Positions 1-6,939 of a stretch of DNA of 14,044 nt are shown here, in pieces; position 1 is the first letter of the stretch, and the number at the start of each line of letters is the position of its first letter. The translations under genes and the position numbers were made by a program. The stretch is taken from NCBI GenBank assembly GCA_007123695.1, contig SLGN01000359.1:1-14044 (forward strand), written 5' to 3'. Below the pieces are notes generated by a model. It was not told the origin of the DNA, did not search any database, and saw nothing but the letters and a program-made list of their open reading frames with translations. Source of the stretch: Verrucomicrobiales bacterium. GTDB lineage: Bacteria > Verrucomicrobiota > Verrucomicrobiia > Verrucomicrobiales > DEV007.

Positions 1-74
1 CCCCGGACTCCCCGGACTCCCCGGACTCCCCGGACTCCCCGGACTCCCCGGACTCCCCGGACTCCCCGGACTCC
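1..74 (+). repeat. 9-bp tandem repeat (CCCCGGACT), eight perfect copies
   Basis: Positions 1-72 are eight identical copies of CCCCGGACT, followed by a two-base remnant (CC at 73-74). The array touches the window edge and may continue to the left. The unit is three codons long and reads CCG-GAC-TCC (Pro-Asp-Ser) in the frame of the downstream membrane protein, so copy-number change by slippage would alter linker length without a frameshift. There are no unique spacers, so it is not a CRISPR array. Confidence 0.95.
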
Positions 75-704
75 GTAAAATCGGCGGATTCCCTGGGCGA
101 CTGGGAAAGCACCAAGGTTCCCGCGCCGCCTCCCCTTCTCCCCAAGCCGAATCTCGCCGAAAATACCCTTCCCACCTACGGCGAACAGTCGGAAAAGGGG
201 GCGGGCTCCTCCCCGGCGGACGCGCGTCGTCACCCCACCGACGCCTACGCCCCCTTGCGCAAGCCGAGCCGGGTCGGGCGCTGGATAGGTGTCACGGCCG
301 CCGTGCTGGCGCTGGTCTTTCTCGCGCTGGCGGGCACGGCGGGCTACCTCGTCTACGCGGGGCCCGGCCGCCACCTGCGTGCCGGTTATTCGCTGGTGCG
401 GCTCGACGAAGCCGAGAACCGCCTCGCCAGCGCCCCCGCCGAAGCGACCCTCTATCTCTCCGCGGGGGCGATCCGCTACTCCGCCCCTCTCACGCAGGTG
501 CCCGTGGCCTTCGTCGCGCGCGAGGTCTCGCTGTCTGGAGACTTCTACGAAGATGCCTCGGTGACCGCGGCCAAGGCGGTCCTCACCGACACGGCCCGCT
601 TCGCCAAGAACCTCGAGATCATCGCCCTCGAGCTGAACGACGAGGGCATGACGCTCCTCGGAAAGCTGACCGGGCGCGTCCTCAGCAACCGGCCCGGATC
701 CTGA
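1..704 (+). CDS. Single-pass membrane protein with N-terminal Pro-Asp-Ser repeats, 5' partial
   Basis: The frame is open from nucleotide 3 to the TGA at 702-704 (233 visible codons), with no in-frame ATG or GTG before the transmembrane segment. The true start therefore probably lies left of the window; a TTG at 255 is possible but less likely, because codons 3-254 keep G/C-rich third positions like real coding sequence. Visible residues 1-24 are eight perfect PDS triplets. A Pro/Ser/Ala-rich hydrophilic linker follows, then a basic patch (RKPSRVGR) and one hydrophobic helix at about residues 94-118, ending LVYAGPG. The basic patch suggests that the repeat side is cytoplasmic and that the C-terminal ~115 residues (SLVRLDEAENRL to the end) are extracytoplasmic. 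That domain alternates hydrophobic residues as in a beta-rich fold, with phrases such as VSLSGDFYEDASVTA that faintly recall bactofilin-like repeats. I do not recognise the family and assign no function. Confidence 0.7.
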   Translation, partial: PDSPDSPDSPDSPDSPDSPDSPDSVKSADSLGDWESTKVPAPPPLLPKPNLAENTLPTYGEQSEKGAGSSPADARRHPTDAYAPLRKPSRVGRWIGVTAAVLALVFLALAGTAGYLVYAGPGRHLRAGYSLVRLDEAENRLASAPAEATLYLSAGAIRYSAPLTQVPVAFVAREVSLSGDFYEDASVTAAKAVLTDTARFAKNLEIIALELNDEGMTLLGKLTGRVLSNRPGS

Positions 705-775
705 GCGCGTATCGTCGCCGGTTCTCCGGTCGGGGGGCGGACGTTTCCCGCGCTCCTGCCGCCCTTCTCCAGCCC

Positions 776-958
776 ATGGACACCTGTCCCGTCACCTGCC
801 CGACTTGCTTCGAAGTCTTTGAAATCGCCGCCCCTCCGCCTGGGGAACTGCCCTGCGAGATCGACTACGACTGCGAAGTGTGCTGCCGCCCCATGCTCGT
901 CTGCTTCGACGAAGGGATCGACACCGTCGAGGCGTGGGCGCGGGGACTGGGCGATTGA
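776..958 (+). CDS. Small cysteine-rich CPXCG-motif protein
   Basis: This encodes 60 residues with seven cysteines: Cys4, Cys8 and Cys11 (VTCPTC), then a second cluster CEIDYDCEVCCRPM. The layout matches the small 'cysteine-rich CPXCG' family (Pfam Cys_rich_CPXCG), which has an N-terminal CPxCG knuckle followed about 20-25 residues later by DCxVCCRP. These proteins are acidic, about 60 residues long and presumably bind zinc; their role is unknown. The size and the DCEVCCRP block agree well. The first knuckle reads CPTCF, so the usual glycine after the second cysteine is phenylalanine. There is no strong Shine-Dalgarno before the ATG at 776. It lies 71 nt after the membrane-protein gene on the same strand and ends 11 nt from the stop of the convergent outer-membrane factor gene. 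Family call is firm; function is not known. Confidence 0.8.
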   Translation: MDTCPVTCPTCFEVFEIAAPPPGELPCEIDYDCEVCCRPMLVCFDEGIDTVEAWARGLGD

Positions 959-969
959 GAACGGTGCGC

Positions 970-2433
970 CTACTTCACGGCGGGGTGCCCGAGCGACGCG
1001 AGCAGACGGTGCTGGGCGATGTTGTAGTCGAGCACCGCATCGACCTCGGCACGGCGCGCCTCGGCCAGAGTCTGGATGGAGGCGAGCGCCTCGATCGGCA
1101 GCCCCTGCGACTGCTCGAGGCGTTCCGCCGTCAGCTCGTAGGCGCGGCGCGCGTGGCCCGCCGCCTCGGATCCGATGGAGAGACGGGCGCGGCGGGCGAC
1201 GGTCTCGGCCCGGGCAACGATGACCTGCTGCGAAATTTCGTCGAGCACCCGCTCTTCCTCCAAGCGCACCAGGGCAAGCTCGGAGCGCAACTGCCGCGTC
1301 TCGGCGGCGTCGCCGAAGCCGAGCCGGTCGAGCTTCCAGTAGATCAGCGCGCTCACCTCGTCGCGCGGCCCGGTCTGGTCGGTCCCGACGCCTTCGCCGG
1401 CGCCGAAATCGTAGCTCGAATACCCTGCGGCGAGATTGGGCAGGAAGGGCTGCACCCGTCTTTCGGTGAGACGGTGGGCCGCCGCCGAGACCTCGGCCTG
1501 CATCGCCGCAGCCTCGGGGCGGTGGCGCAGGGCGGTGGCGACGAGTCGCCCCGGGGCCTCGTCGGGCGAGACGAGATGGGTCGCGGCGACGCTGTTCTCG
1601 ACCGGAACGAGAACGAGGGAGGCCGGCAGATGGAGGATGCGGGCGAGTTCGGACGAGCGCAGGGCCACCTCCGCCTCGGCGCCGACGACGTCGCCTTTCC
1701 GCAGCAGGTAGGTGGCACGGGCGCGTTCGGCGTCGGCGGGGAGCCCCTCGCCGGCATCGGCGAAGGACTTCGTCGCGTCCGACAGCCGCAGCGAGGCTCC
1801 CTCGATCTCGCGGGCGAGACGGAGATGCCCGTGCGCGCGGAGCAGCTCGTGGTAGGCGACTGCGGCATCGGCAAGAATCTGGTGCTCGCTCGCCTTGGCG
1901 GCGGCGTCGGCGGCCCGCTTGTCCTGCCTCGCCGCGAGGGGGGAGAAGACCGCCTCGCTCAGGGACAGGTCGAGCCCCACCCCGGGCAGTCCCGTGCTCG
2001 CCCCGAGGCCGAAGGAACGATCGACCCGCTCAGCGAGCAGGGGCGCACCGCCGATGTCCTGGAGCAGTCCGTTCTTCCTTCCGAAGGAGGCTCCGGCGGC
2101 AAGGTCGGGCACGATGGAGAGATTCGCCTGGAAGGACTTGGCGGCGGCGAGGCGGGTCTTCTCCACGGCGCGGGCGAGATCGAGATTGCGCCCCGCGGCG
2201 AGACGCAGCGTGCTGGCCAGGTCGATGCGGTAGGCTCCGTCCGCATCCCTGGAAAAAGACTCGGGCTCCTTCGCTTCGCCTCCGTCCTTTTTCCTCGTCC
2301 CGACCGGCACGGCCTCGGCGGAGGGAATGGAGTGCAGCCCGTCGATTTCGCCGCAGGCGCCGAGCAGGATCAGGGCGGCGACGCCGCAGAGGCCGCGCAG
2401 ACCGGACAGGGCGATGGAGAGGACTCGGGACAT
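970..2433 (-). CDS. TolC-family outer-membrane efflux lipoprotein
   Basis: This is the outer-membrane channel of a tripartite efflux pump, 487 aa. I chose the ATG at 2433, not the longer open frame reaching 2688, because it yields a clean lipoprotein signal: MSRV, a hydrophobic stretch and a lipobox LGAC with Cys27 as the lipidated residue. The upstream extension is Arg-rich shadow sequence inside the pump gene. The mature part shows the two-fold TolC/OEP repeat. The first half opens with RIDLASTLRLAAGRNLDLARA (about 69-89), and the second half starts around HRPEAAAMQAEV (304-315). Long Ala/Glu/Arg-rich helices with few breaks (about 165-265 and 375-480) fit the periplasmic alpha-barrel. The length is normal for the family (420-500). 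It is the last gene of the adaptor-pump-channel set, 35 nt after the pump stop. The substrate cannot be read from this gene. Confidence 0.9.
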   Translation of the reverse strand: MSRVLSIALSGLRGLCGVAALILLGACGEIDGLHSIPSAEAVPVGTRKKDGGEAKEPESFSRDADGAYRIDLASTLRLAAGRNLDLARAVEKTRLAAAKSFQANLSIVPDLAAGASFGRKNGLLQDIGGAPLLAERVDRSFGLGASTGLPGVGLDLSLSEAVFSPLAARQDKRAADAAAKASEHQILADAAVAYHELLRAHGHLRLAREIEGASLRLSDATKSFADAGEGLPADAERARATYLLRKGDVVGAEAEVALRSSELARILHLPASLVLVPVENSVAATHLVSPDEAPGRLVATALRHRPEAAAMQAEVSAAAHRLTERRVQPFLPNLAAGYSSYDFGAGEGVGTDQTGPRDEVSALIYWKLDRLGFGDAAETRQLRSELALVRLEEERVLDEISQQVIVARAETVARRARLSIGSEAAGHARRAYELTAERLEQSQGLPIEALASIQTLAEARRAEVDAVLDYNIAQHRLLASLGHPAVK

Positions 2434-2468
2434 TGCGATGCAGAGGGGCTCGGATTCCGGATTGGCGT

Positions 2469-5400
2469 TCAGGCGACGTAGTGGGCGCTGGCGGGATCCT
2501 CGGGATCGACCGAGGCGCTGTGCACTGTCTTCCCGGCGAGGAGGGCGTAGACGGCCGGCAGCACCAGCAGGGTCGCGAGAGTGGCGAAGACGAGACCGCC
2601 GACCACGGCGCGTCCGAGCGGCGCGGTCTGCCCGCCGCCTTCGCCGAGACCGAGGGCGAGCGGAGCCATCCCCGCGATCATGGCGCAACTGGTCATGGCG
2701 ACGGCGCGGACCCGCGAGAGGGCCCCCTCGACCGCCGCGGCCGCCGGATCGGCGTCGGCTCCGTAGCCGCCACCGGCCTCGCGGCGACGGATGTTTTCGG
2801 AGAAGGTCACGAGCAGGATGGCGTTGGCCATGGCGACGCCGACCGCCATGATCGAACCGATGCCGGACTGGATGTTCAAAGTCGTGCCGGTGAGCCAGAG
2901 CGAGAGCACGATGCCGGCCAGCACCGCGGGCAGGGTCGAGACCGCGACGAGGGCGAGGCGCACCGACTGGAAATTCGCGCAGAGCAGCAGGAAAATCGCG
3001 ACCATGGCGACGATCAGCCCCGAACCGAAGCCCTCCGAGAGCTGGCGGTAGGGCACGACCTGGCCGCGGAGATCGACCTTCGTCTTCGGGTCGTCGGGCG
3101 GCGAGGCGGCGGCGACGACCGCCTCCACTTCGCGGATGGCGCGCCCGAAATCGATTCCGTGCAAGTTGGCGGTGATGCTGACGACCCGGGCGAGGTTGTA
3201 GCGCTCGTAGGTGCCGACCGTGTTGCTGCGCTCGATCTCGGCGAGATTGCGGAGCAAGACCGGCTCGCCATGCCGCGAGGCCACGGGGATGTTACCGAGA
3301 TCGTCGAGCGTCTGGGTGCGCTCCTCGGGCACCTGCACCTGGATGTTGTAGGAGACGCCGGACTTCGGATCGGCCCAGAAGTTCGGAACGGTGAAGCGCG
3401 ACGAAGTCGTCGCGGCGACGAGCGAGTCGGCCACATCCGCGACATCGACGCCCAGCAGGCCGGCACGCTCGCGGTCAATGCGTACCGCGACGGCGGGGAA
3501 GTCGAGGTCCTGCGCGATCTGCACGTCGCGCAGCCCGGGGATCTCCCGGAGGCCGGCGAGGAGCTTCTCGGCGTGGGCACGGCTCGCAGCGAGGTCGCCC
3601 CCGGTGCTCACCGCGACCTCGATCGGCGTCGGCGCGCCGAAGCTCATGACCCGCGAGACGATGTCCTGCGGCTCGAAGGAAAGGCGCACATCCGGCATCT
3701 CGCGGGCGAACCGCTCCCGCAGCCGTTCCTTGAGTCCGGCGATGTCCCGCCCCGCCCCTTCCTCCAACTGCACCGCGAGGAAGCCCTCGCCGGGCCCTCC
3801 GTTCCAGAGATGGACGAGGTTCACGGGAAAGGAGGAGTTGTGGACCCCCACCATGCCGATGGACATCGCGATCTGGTCCTCCCCTCCGACTTCTTCGGCC
3901 ACGGCCTCGAGAATCCGCGTCGCGATCCCCTCGGTCAGCGCCACCTGCGTTCCCGAAGGCGCGCGGAAACGCAGGGCGAACTGGCCCGATTCCGCCTGCG
4001 GAAAGATCTCCCGTCCGAGAAAGGGGCCCACCAAGGCCACCACGGCAAAGGCGGCGGCGAAATAGGCCGGAACCACGATCCACCGCGCCGCCACGCTGGC
4101 CTTCGCAAACGGGGCGAGCAAGCGCTGCAGGACGGTCCCGCCCTCGCCTTCGCCGCGCCCTGCCGCATCATGCCCCTTCTCCTTCGAGCGCAGCAGCCAC
4201 ACCGAGAGGATCGGCACCAGGGTGCTCGAGAGGAAGAAGGAGGCCACCATCGCGAAACCCACGGCGAGGGCCAGCGGCACGAAGAGAGCCCGCGCCGCGC
4301 CCACCATGAAGAAGGCCGGCACGAAGACCGCCAGAATGCAGACCATGGCGAGGAAGCGCGGCAGCGTCGTCTCGCGCGTGCCCAGCAGGGCGGCGCGCGC
4401 CAGCGGCTCGCCGCGCCCGAGGTGGGCGTGGATGTTCTCCACTGCCACCGTGGCCTCGTCGACGAGAATGCCCACGGCGAGCGCGAGCCCGCCGAGAGTC
4501 ATCAGGTGGATGCTCTGGCCGGCAATCCACAGGGCGAGGCAGGAGGCCAGCAGGGAAAGCGGAATGTTCACCACCACCACCAGAGCGGTGCGCCAGTCGC
4601 GCAGGAAGACCAGCACCATCAATCCGGTAAGGACGGCGCCGAGCCCGCCCTCCTTGACCAGATCGCGGATCGACCGCTCCACCACGGGGGACTGGTCGAA
4701 CTCGTAGGACACGTCGATGCCCTCGGGCAGGAGCTTCTGGAACTCGGGGATGTTTTCGCGCACGCGCCTCACCACGTCGAGGGTGGAGGCATCGGCCCGC
4801 TTCGTCACCGGCAGGTAGACGGTGCGCTTGCCGTTGGCGATCGCGTAGGAGGTCGTCACGTCGGCGCCGTCCGACACCGTGGCGAGATCCCGGAGAAAGA
4901 GCGCCCGCCCCTGCTCGGTCCGCAGGGCGATCCCTTCGAGTTCGGCGATGTCGCGCACGATCGCGTTGGTCGGCACGATGGGATAGCGGCCGTCGAGGTT
5001 CATGTTGCCCGATGGGCTGATCGTGTTGTTCCGCGCCAGGGCCTCCACGATCTCGTCGGGAGAAAGCCCCGCCGCGCGCATGCGGTCGGGATCGACATCG
5101 ACGACGATGGAGCGCGAGGAGCCGCCGAAGGGCGGCGGCGCGGAGACGCCCGGCAGAGTCGCGAAGGACGGGCGCACCCGGTTCAGTGCCTGGTCCTGCA
5201 TCATCTCGAGGGTGATGGCCGGGTCGTCGGTCGAAAAGACGAGATGTCCCACCGCCACGCTGCCCGCGTCGAAGCGCATGATGAAGGGCGCCACCGTGCC
5301 GGGCGGCATGAAGGCCCGCGACCGGTTCACCTGGGCCACCACCTCCGACATCGCCTGCGCCATGTCCGTGCCGGGATGGAACTGCAGCTTCATGATCGAC

Positions 5401-5663
5401 GCCCCCTGGATGGACTTCGATTCGACGTGGGAGATATTCGAGATGTAGAGAAAGTGGTATTCGTAGCGGTAGGTCAGGTAGCCCTCCATCTGGGCGGGAT
5501 CCATGCCGCCGTAGGGCTGGGCCACGTAGATCGTGGGAATGCCGAGGGGCGGAAAGATGTCGCGCGGCATCCGCTGGATCGCGAGCAGCGCCCCGAGGAC
5601 CACGGCGACGGCGAGGACGACGATCGAAAGGGGGCGGCGCAGGGCTAGGGAAAGGAGGGACAT
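2469..5663 (-). CDS. RND-family efflux transporter, inner-membrane pump subunit
   Basis: This 1064-aa proton-driven pump is close to the usual RND length of 1020-1060. TM1 is at about 10-29, followed by a large periplasmic loop with PGTVAPF and SPSGNMNLDGR. TM2-6 lie at about 340-490, with the second periplasmic loop at about 550-875 and TM8-12 at about 880-1043. TM4 carries GILVDEATVAVENI, so the AcrB Asp407/Asp408 pair is Asp402-Glu403 here. In TM10 the segment GVAMANAIL (942-950) has Ala946 where AcrB has the relay Lys940. This pattern, with blocks such as HVESKSIQGAS and MRFDAGSVAVGH, places it in a broad RND clade that is neither classical AcrB-type nor CusA-type (CusA has VDAAIV). The substrate is unknown. 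It starts 19 nt after the adaptor stop and ends 35 nt before the channel gene, so one transcript is likely. No clear Shine-Dalgarno precedes the ATG. Confidence 0.95.
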   Translation of the reverse strand: MSLLSLALRRPLSIVVLAVAVVLGALLAIQRMPRDIFPPLGIPTIYVAQPYGGMDPAQMEGYLTYRYEYHFLYISNISHVESKSIQGASIMKLQFHPGTDMAQAMSEVVAQVNRSRAFMPPGTVAPFIMRFDAGSVAVGHLVFSTDDPAITLEMMQDQALNRVRPSFATLPGVSAPPPFGGSSRSIVVDVDPDRMRAAGLSPDEIVEALARNNTISPSGNMNLDGRYPIVPTNAIVRDIAELEGIALRTEQGRALFLRDLATVSDGADVTTSYAIANGKRTVYLPVTKRADASTLDVVRRVRENIPEFQKLLPEGIDVSYEFDQSPVVERSIRDLVKEGGLGAVLTGLMVLVFLRDWRTALVVVVNIPLSLLASCLALWIAGQSIHLMTLGGLALAVGILVDEATVAVENIHAHLGRGEPLARAALLGTRETTLPRFLAMVCILAVFVPAFFMVGAARALFVPLALAVGFAMVASFFLSSTLVPILSVWLLRSKEKGHDAAGRGEGEGGTVLQRLLAPFAKASVAARWIVVPAYFAAAFAVVALVGPFLGREIFPQAESGQFALRFRAPSGTQVALTEGIATRILEAVAEEVGGEDQIAMSIGMVGVHNSSFPVNLVHLWNGGPGEGFLAVQLEEGAGRDIAGLKERLRERFAREMPDVRLSFEPQDIVSRVMSFGAPTPIEVAVSTGGDLAASRAHAEKLLAGLREIPGLRDVQIAQDLDFPAVAVRIDRERAGLLGVDVADVADSLVAATTSSRFTVPNFWADPKSGVSYNIQVQVPEERTQTLDDLGNIPVASRHGEPVLLRNLAEIERSNTVGTYERYNLARVVSITANLHGIDFGRAIREVEAVVAAASPPDDPKTKVDLRGQVVPYRQLSEGFGSGLIVAMVAIFLLLCANFQSVRLALVAVSTLPAVLAGIVLSLWLTGTTLNIQSGIGSIMAVGVAMANAILLVTFSENIRRREAGGGYGADADPAAAAVEGALSRVRAVAMTSCAMIAGMAPLALGLGEGGGQTAPLGRAVVGGLVFATLATLLVLPAVYALLAGKTVHSASVDPEDPASAHYVA

Positions 5664-5682
5664 CGCACGCGCTTCGGGAGAA

Positions 5683-6849
5683 TCAGGGCACGAGGACGGT
5701 CATGCCCGTCGCGAGATCCCCGGTCACCACGCCCCGCCCGCCCTCGGTGGCGTGGAGCGTCACGGGAAGGTTGCGGCGCCCCTCGCCCTCGACGACGACG
5801 AGATGGCGGGAGCCGTCCGCCCCGGTGCGGATGGCGGCCAGGGGAACGAGGGCCGCGCTTTCCAGGCTCGCGAGGGTCATCGTCGCCGTGCCGAAGGTGC
5901 CCGGCAGCAAATCCGAGCCGGCCAGGTCGGCCTCGGCCGCGAGGGTGCGGGTCACCGGATCGAGGGAGCCGGAGACGCGGGCCAGCTCGACCTCGAACTC
6001 CCTCCCGGCGAGGGACAGGCGCGTCTGCTGCCCCGGGCGAACCAGGGCGGCGGCATGCTCCGGGACATGGATGCGGACGCGCAGCGGGTCGGTCTGTTCG
6101 ACGGTGAACAAGCCCGCGCCTTCGGCGCCAGAGGCGAGAAAGTCGCCGAGCTCGGCGCGCCGTCCCACCACGAGCCCGTCGAAGGGCGCGACGACGCGGG
6201 TGTATTCCAGCAGAGCCTCCGCCTCGGCGACGCGGGCCTTCGCCGCGAGGGCGTCCGCCCCGGCGACGGCGACGCGTGCCTCGGATTCCGACACCCTCGC
6301 CACTGCCGCCGAGGCCCTCGCCTCGGCCTCGTCCCGCGCCTTTCCAGTCACGGTGCCATCCGCCGCAAGTCGCCGCAGACGGACGAATTCGGATTCCGCC
6401 GCCTTCGCCTCGGCCTCGGCCGAGGCCAGCATGGCGCGGGCTCCGGCGACCGCCTGCTCGGCGGCGCGTGCCTCCTCGGCCCGGGCGGCGCGCGCCGAAA
6501 CCAGATCGGGCGCACGGATCTTTGCCAAAATGTCGCCCTTTTCCACCCGCGCACCGATGTCCGCCTCGACCGCATCGATCCAGCCGGTCACCGAAGTTCC
6601 CAAAACGACCCGGTAGTAGGGCGTCGCCTCGGCGGGTAGGGAAACGGTCTTTTCCCACGGAGCCACCGACAGCGAGTAGGTTCCCGCTTCGGGCGCAGGA
6701 CTCTGTCCCGGCGCCGCCGGACGAATCAGCGAAAAAAGGGCGACAATCAGCGCGGCGCCACGCCGCCGCCGGCTCGGAGGCACTGTCTCCCTCGCAGGGG
6801 CCGGGGAGGACGCGCCGGGTTTGTTCGCCGGAAAAAGGTTCGGAGTCAT
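5683..6849 (-). CDS. RND efflux periplasmic adaptor (membrane fusion protein)
   Basis: This 388-aa adaptor bridges the pump and the outer-membrane channel. A basic stretch RRRRG (27-31) leads into a hydrophobic signal or anchor segment (about 32-44). The first half of the lipoyl domain is at about 84-113 (VTGWIDAVEADIGARVEKGDILAKI). A very Ala/Glu/Arg-rich coiled-coil hairpin spans about 115-215, and the second lipoyl half is at about 216-250 (VVAPFDGLVVGRRAELGDFL). Beta-barrel and membrane-proximal domains follow (LRVRIHVPEH, GTFGTATM, VPLAAI). The ATG at 6849 gives an unusually polar 26-residue leader. A GTG at 6783 (codon 23), preceded by GAGGGAG, would give a more classical signal peptide and may be the true start. 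It is the first structural gene of the pump set, 80 nt downstream of the kinase stop and directly after the TTCAGGTTG repeat. Confidence 0.92.
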   Translation of the reverse strand: MTPNLFPANKPGASSPAPARETVPPSRRRRGAALIVALFSLIRPAAPGQSPAPEAGTYSLSVAPWEKTVSLPAEATPYYRVVLGTSVTGWIDAVEADIGARVEKGDILAKIRAPDLVSARAARAEEARAAEQAVAGARAMLASAEAEAKAAESEFVRLRRLAADGTVTGKARDEAEARASAAVARVSESEARVAVAGADALAAKARVAEAEALLEYTRVVAPFDGLVVGRRAELGDFLASGAEGAGLFTVEQTDPLRVRIHVPEHAAALVRPGQQTRLSLAGREFEVELARVSGSLDPVTRTLAAEADLAGSDLLPGTFGTATMTLASLESAALVPLAAIRTGADGSRHLVVVEGEGRRNLPVTLHATEGGRGVVTGDLATGMTVLVP

Positions 6850-6917
6850 CGCGGGATTTCAGTGGGGATTTACGCGCCCTCCCACCGGTCCCGCCACGGC
6901 AAAAACCTTACATTTCG

Positions 6918-6939
6918 TTCAGGTTGCCTTCAGGTTGGC
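6918..6939 (-). promoter_or_regulatory. Direct-repeat operator candidate for the adjacent OmpR-family regulator
   Basis: On the plus strand TTCAGGTTG occurs at 6918-6926 and again at 6929-6937, giving a period of 11 bp; the two 11-bp units (6918-6928 and 6929-6939) match at 10 of 11 positions. Tandem half-sites one helical turn apart are the known architecture for OmpR/PhoB-family regulators, and the motif resembles PmrA/QseB-type boxes (TTAAGG-like repeats with the same 11-bp spacing). The site overlaps the kinase stop codon (6930-6932) and lies about 70-90 bp upstream of the adaptor ATG, as expected for a promoter driving the efflux genes separately from the regulator genes. Binding by this regulator is inferred from position and geometry. 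Confidence 0.6.

Noticed and set aside
1..74. CRISPR-like repeat array
   Set aside because: The 9-bp units abut directly with no spacers and read as codons.
959..969. Terminator between the convergent CPXCG and TolC-type genes
   Set aside because: The 11-nt gap is too short, and no hairpin with a T-run spans the two stops.
880..2481. A 533-codon plus-strand open frame opposite the TolC-type gene
   Set aside because: It overlaps the CPXCG gene and the whole channel gene, has no recognisable motif, and is explained by codon-bias shadowing.
2434..2688. Longer N-terminus for the TolC-type protein
   Set aside because: The extra residues are Arg-rich and overlap the end of the pump gene. Starting at 2433 gives a proper lipoprotein signal with Cys27.
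2433..5648. A 1071-codon open frame on the plus strand, opposite the RND pump
   Set aside because: Its translation is Arg/Gly/His/Asp-rich low complexity without domains. It mirrors the GC-rich codon bias of the pump gene, which has clear RND motifs on the minus strand.
6412..6427. 16-bp perfect palindrome inside the adaptor gene
   Set aside because: It lies in the Ala/Glu-rich coiled-coil coding region, where GCC and GAG codon runs readily produce such palindromes.
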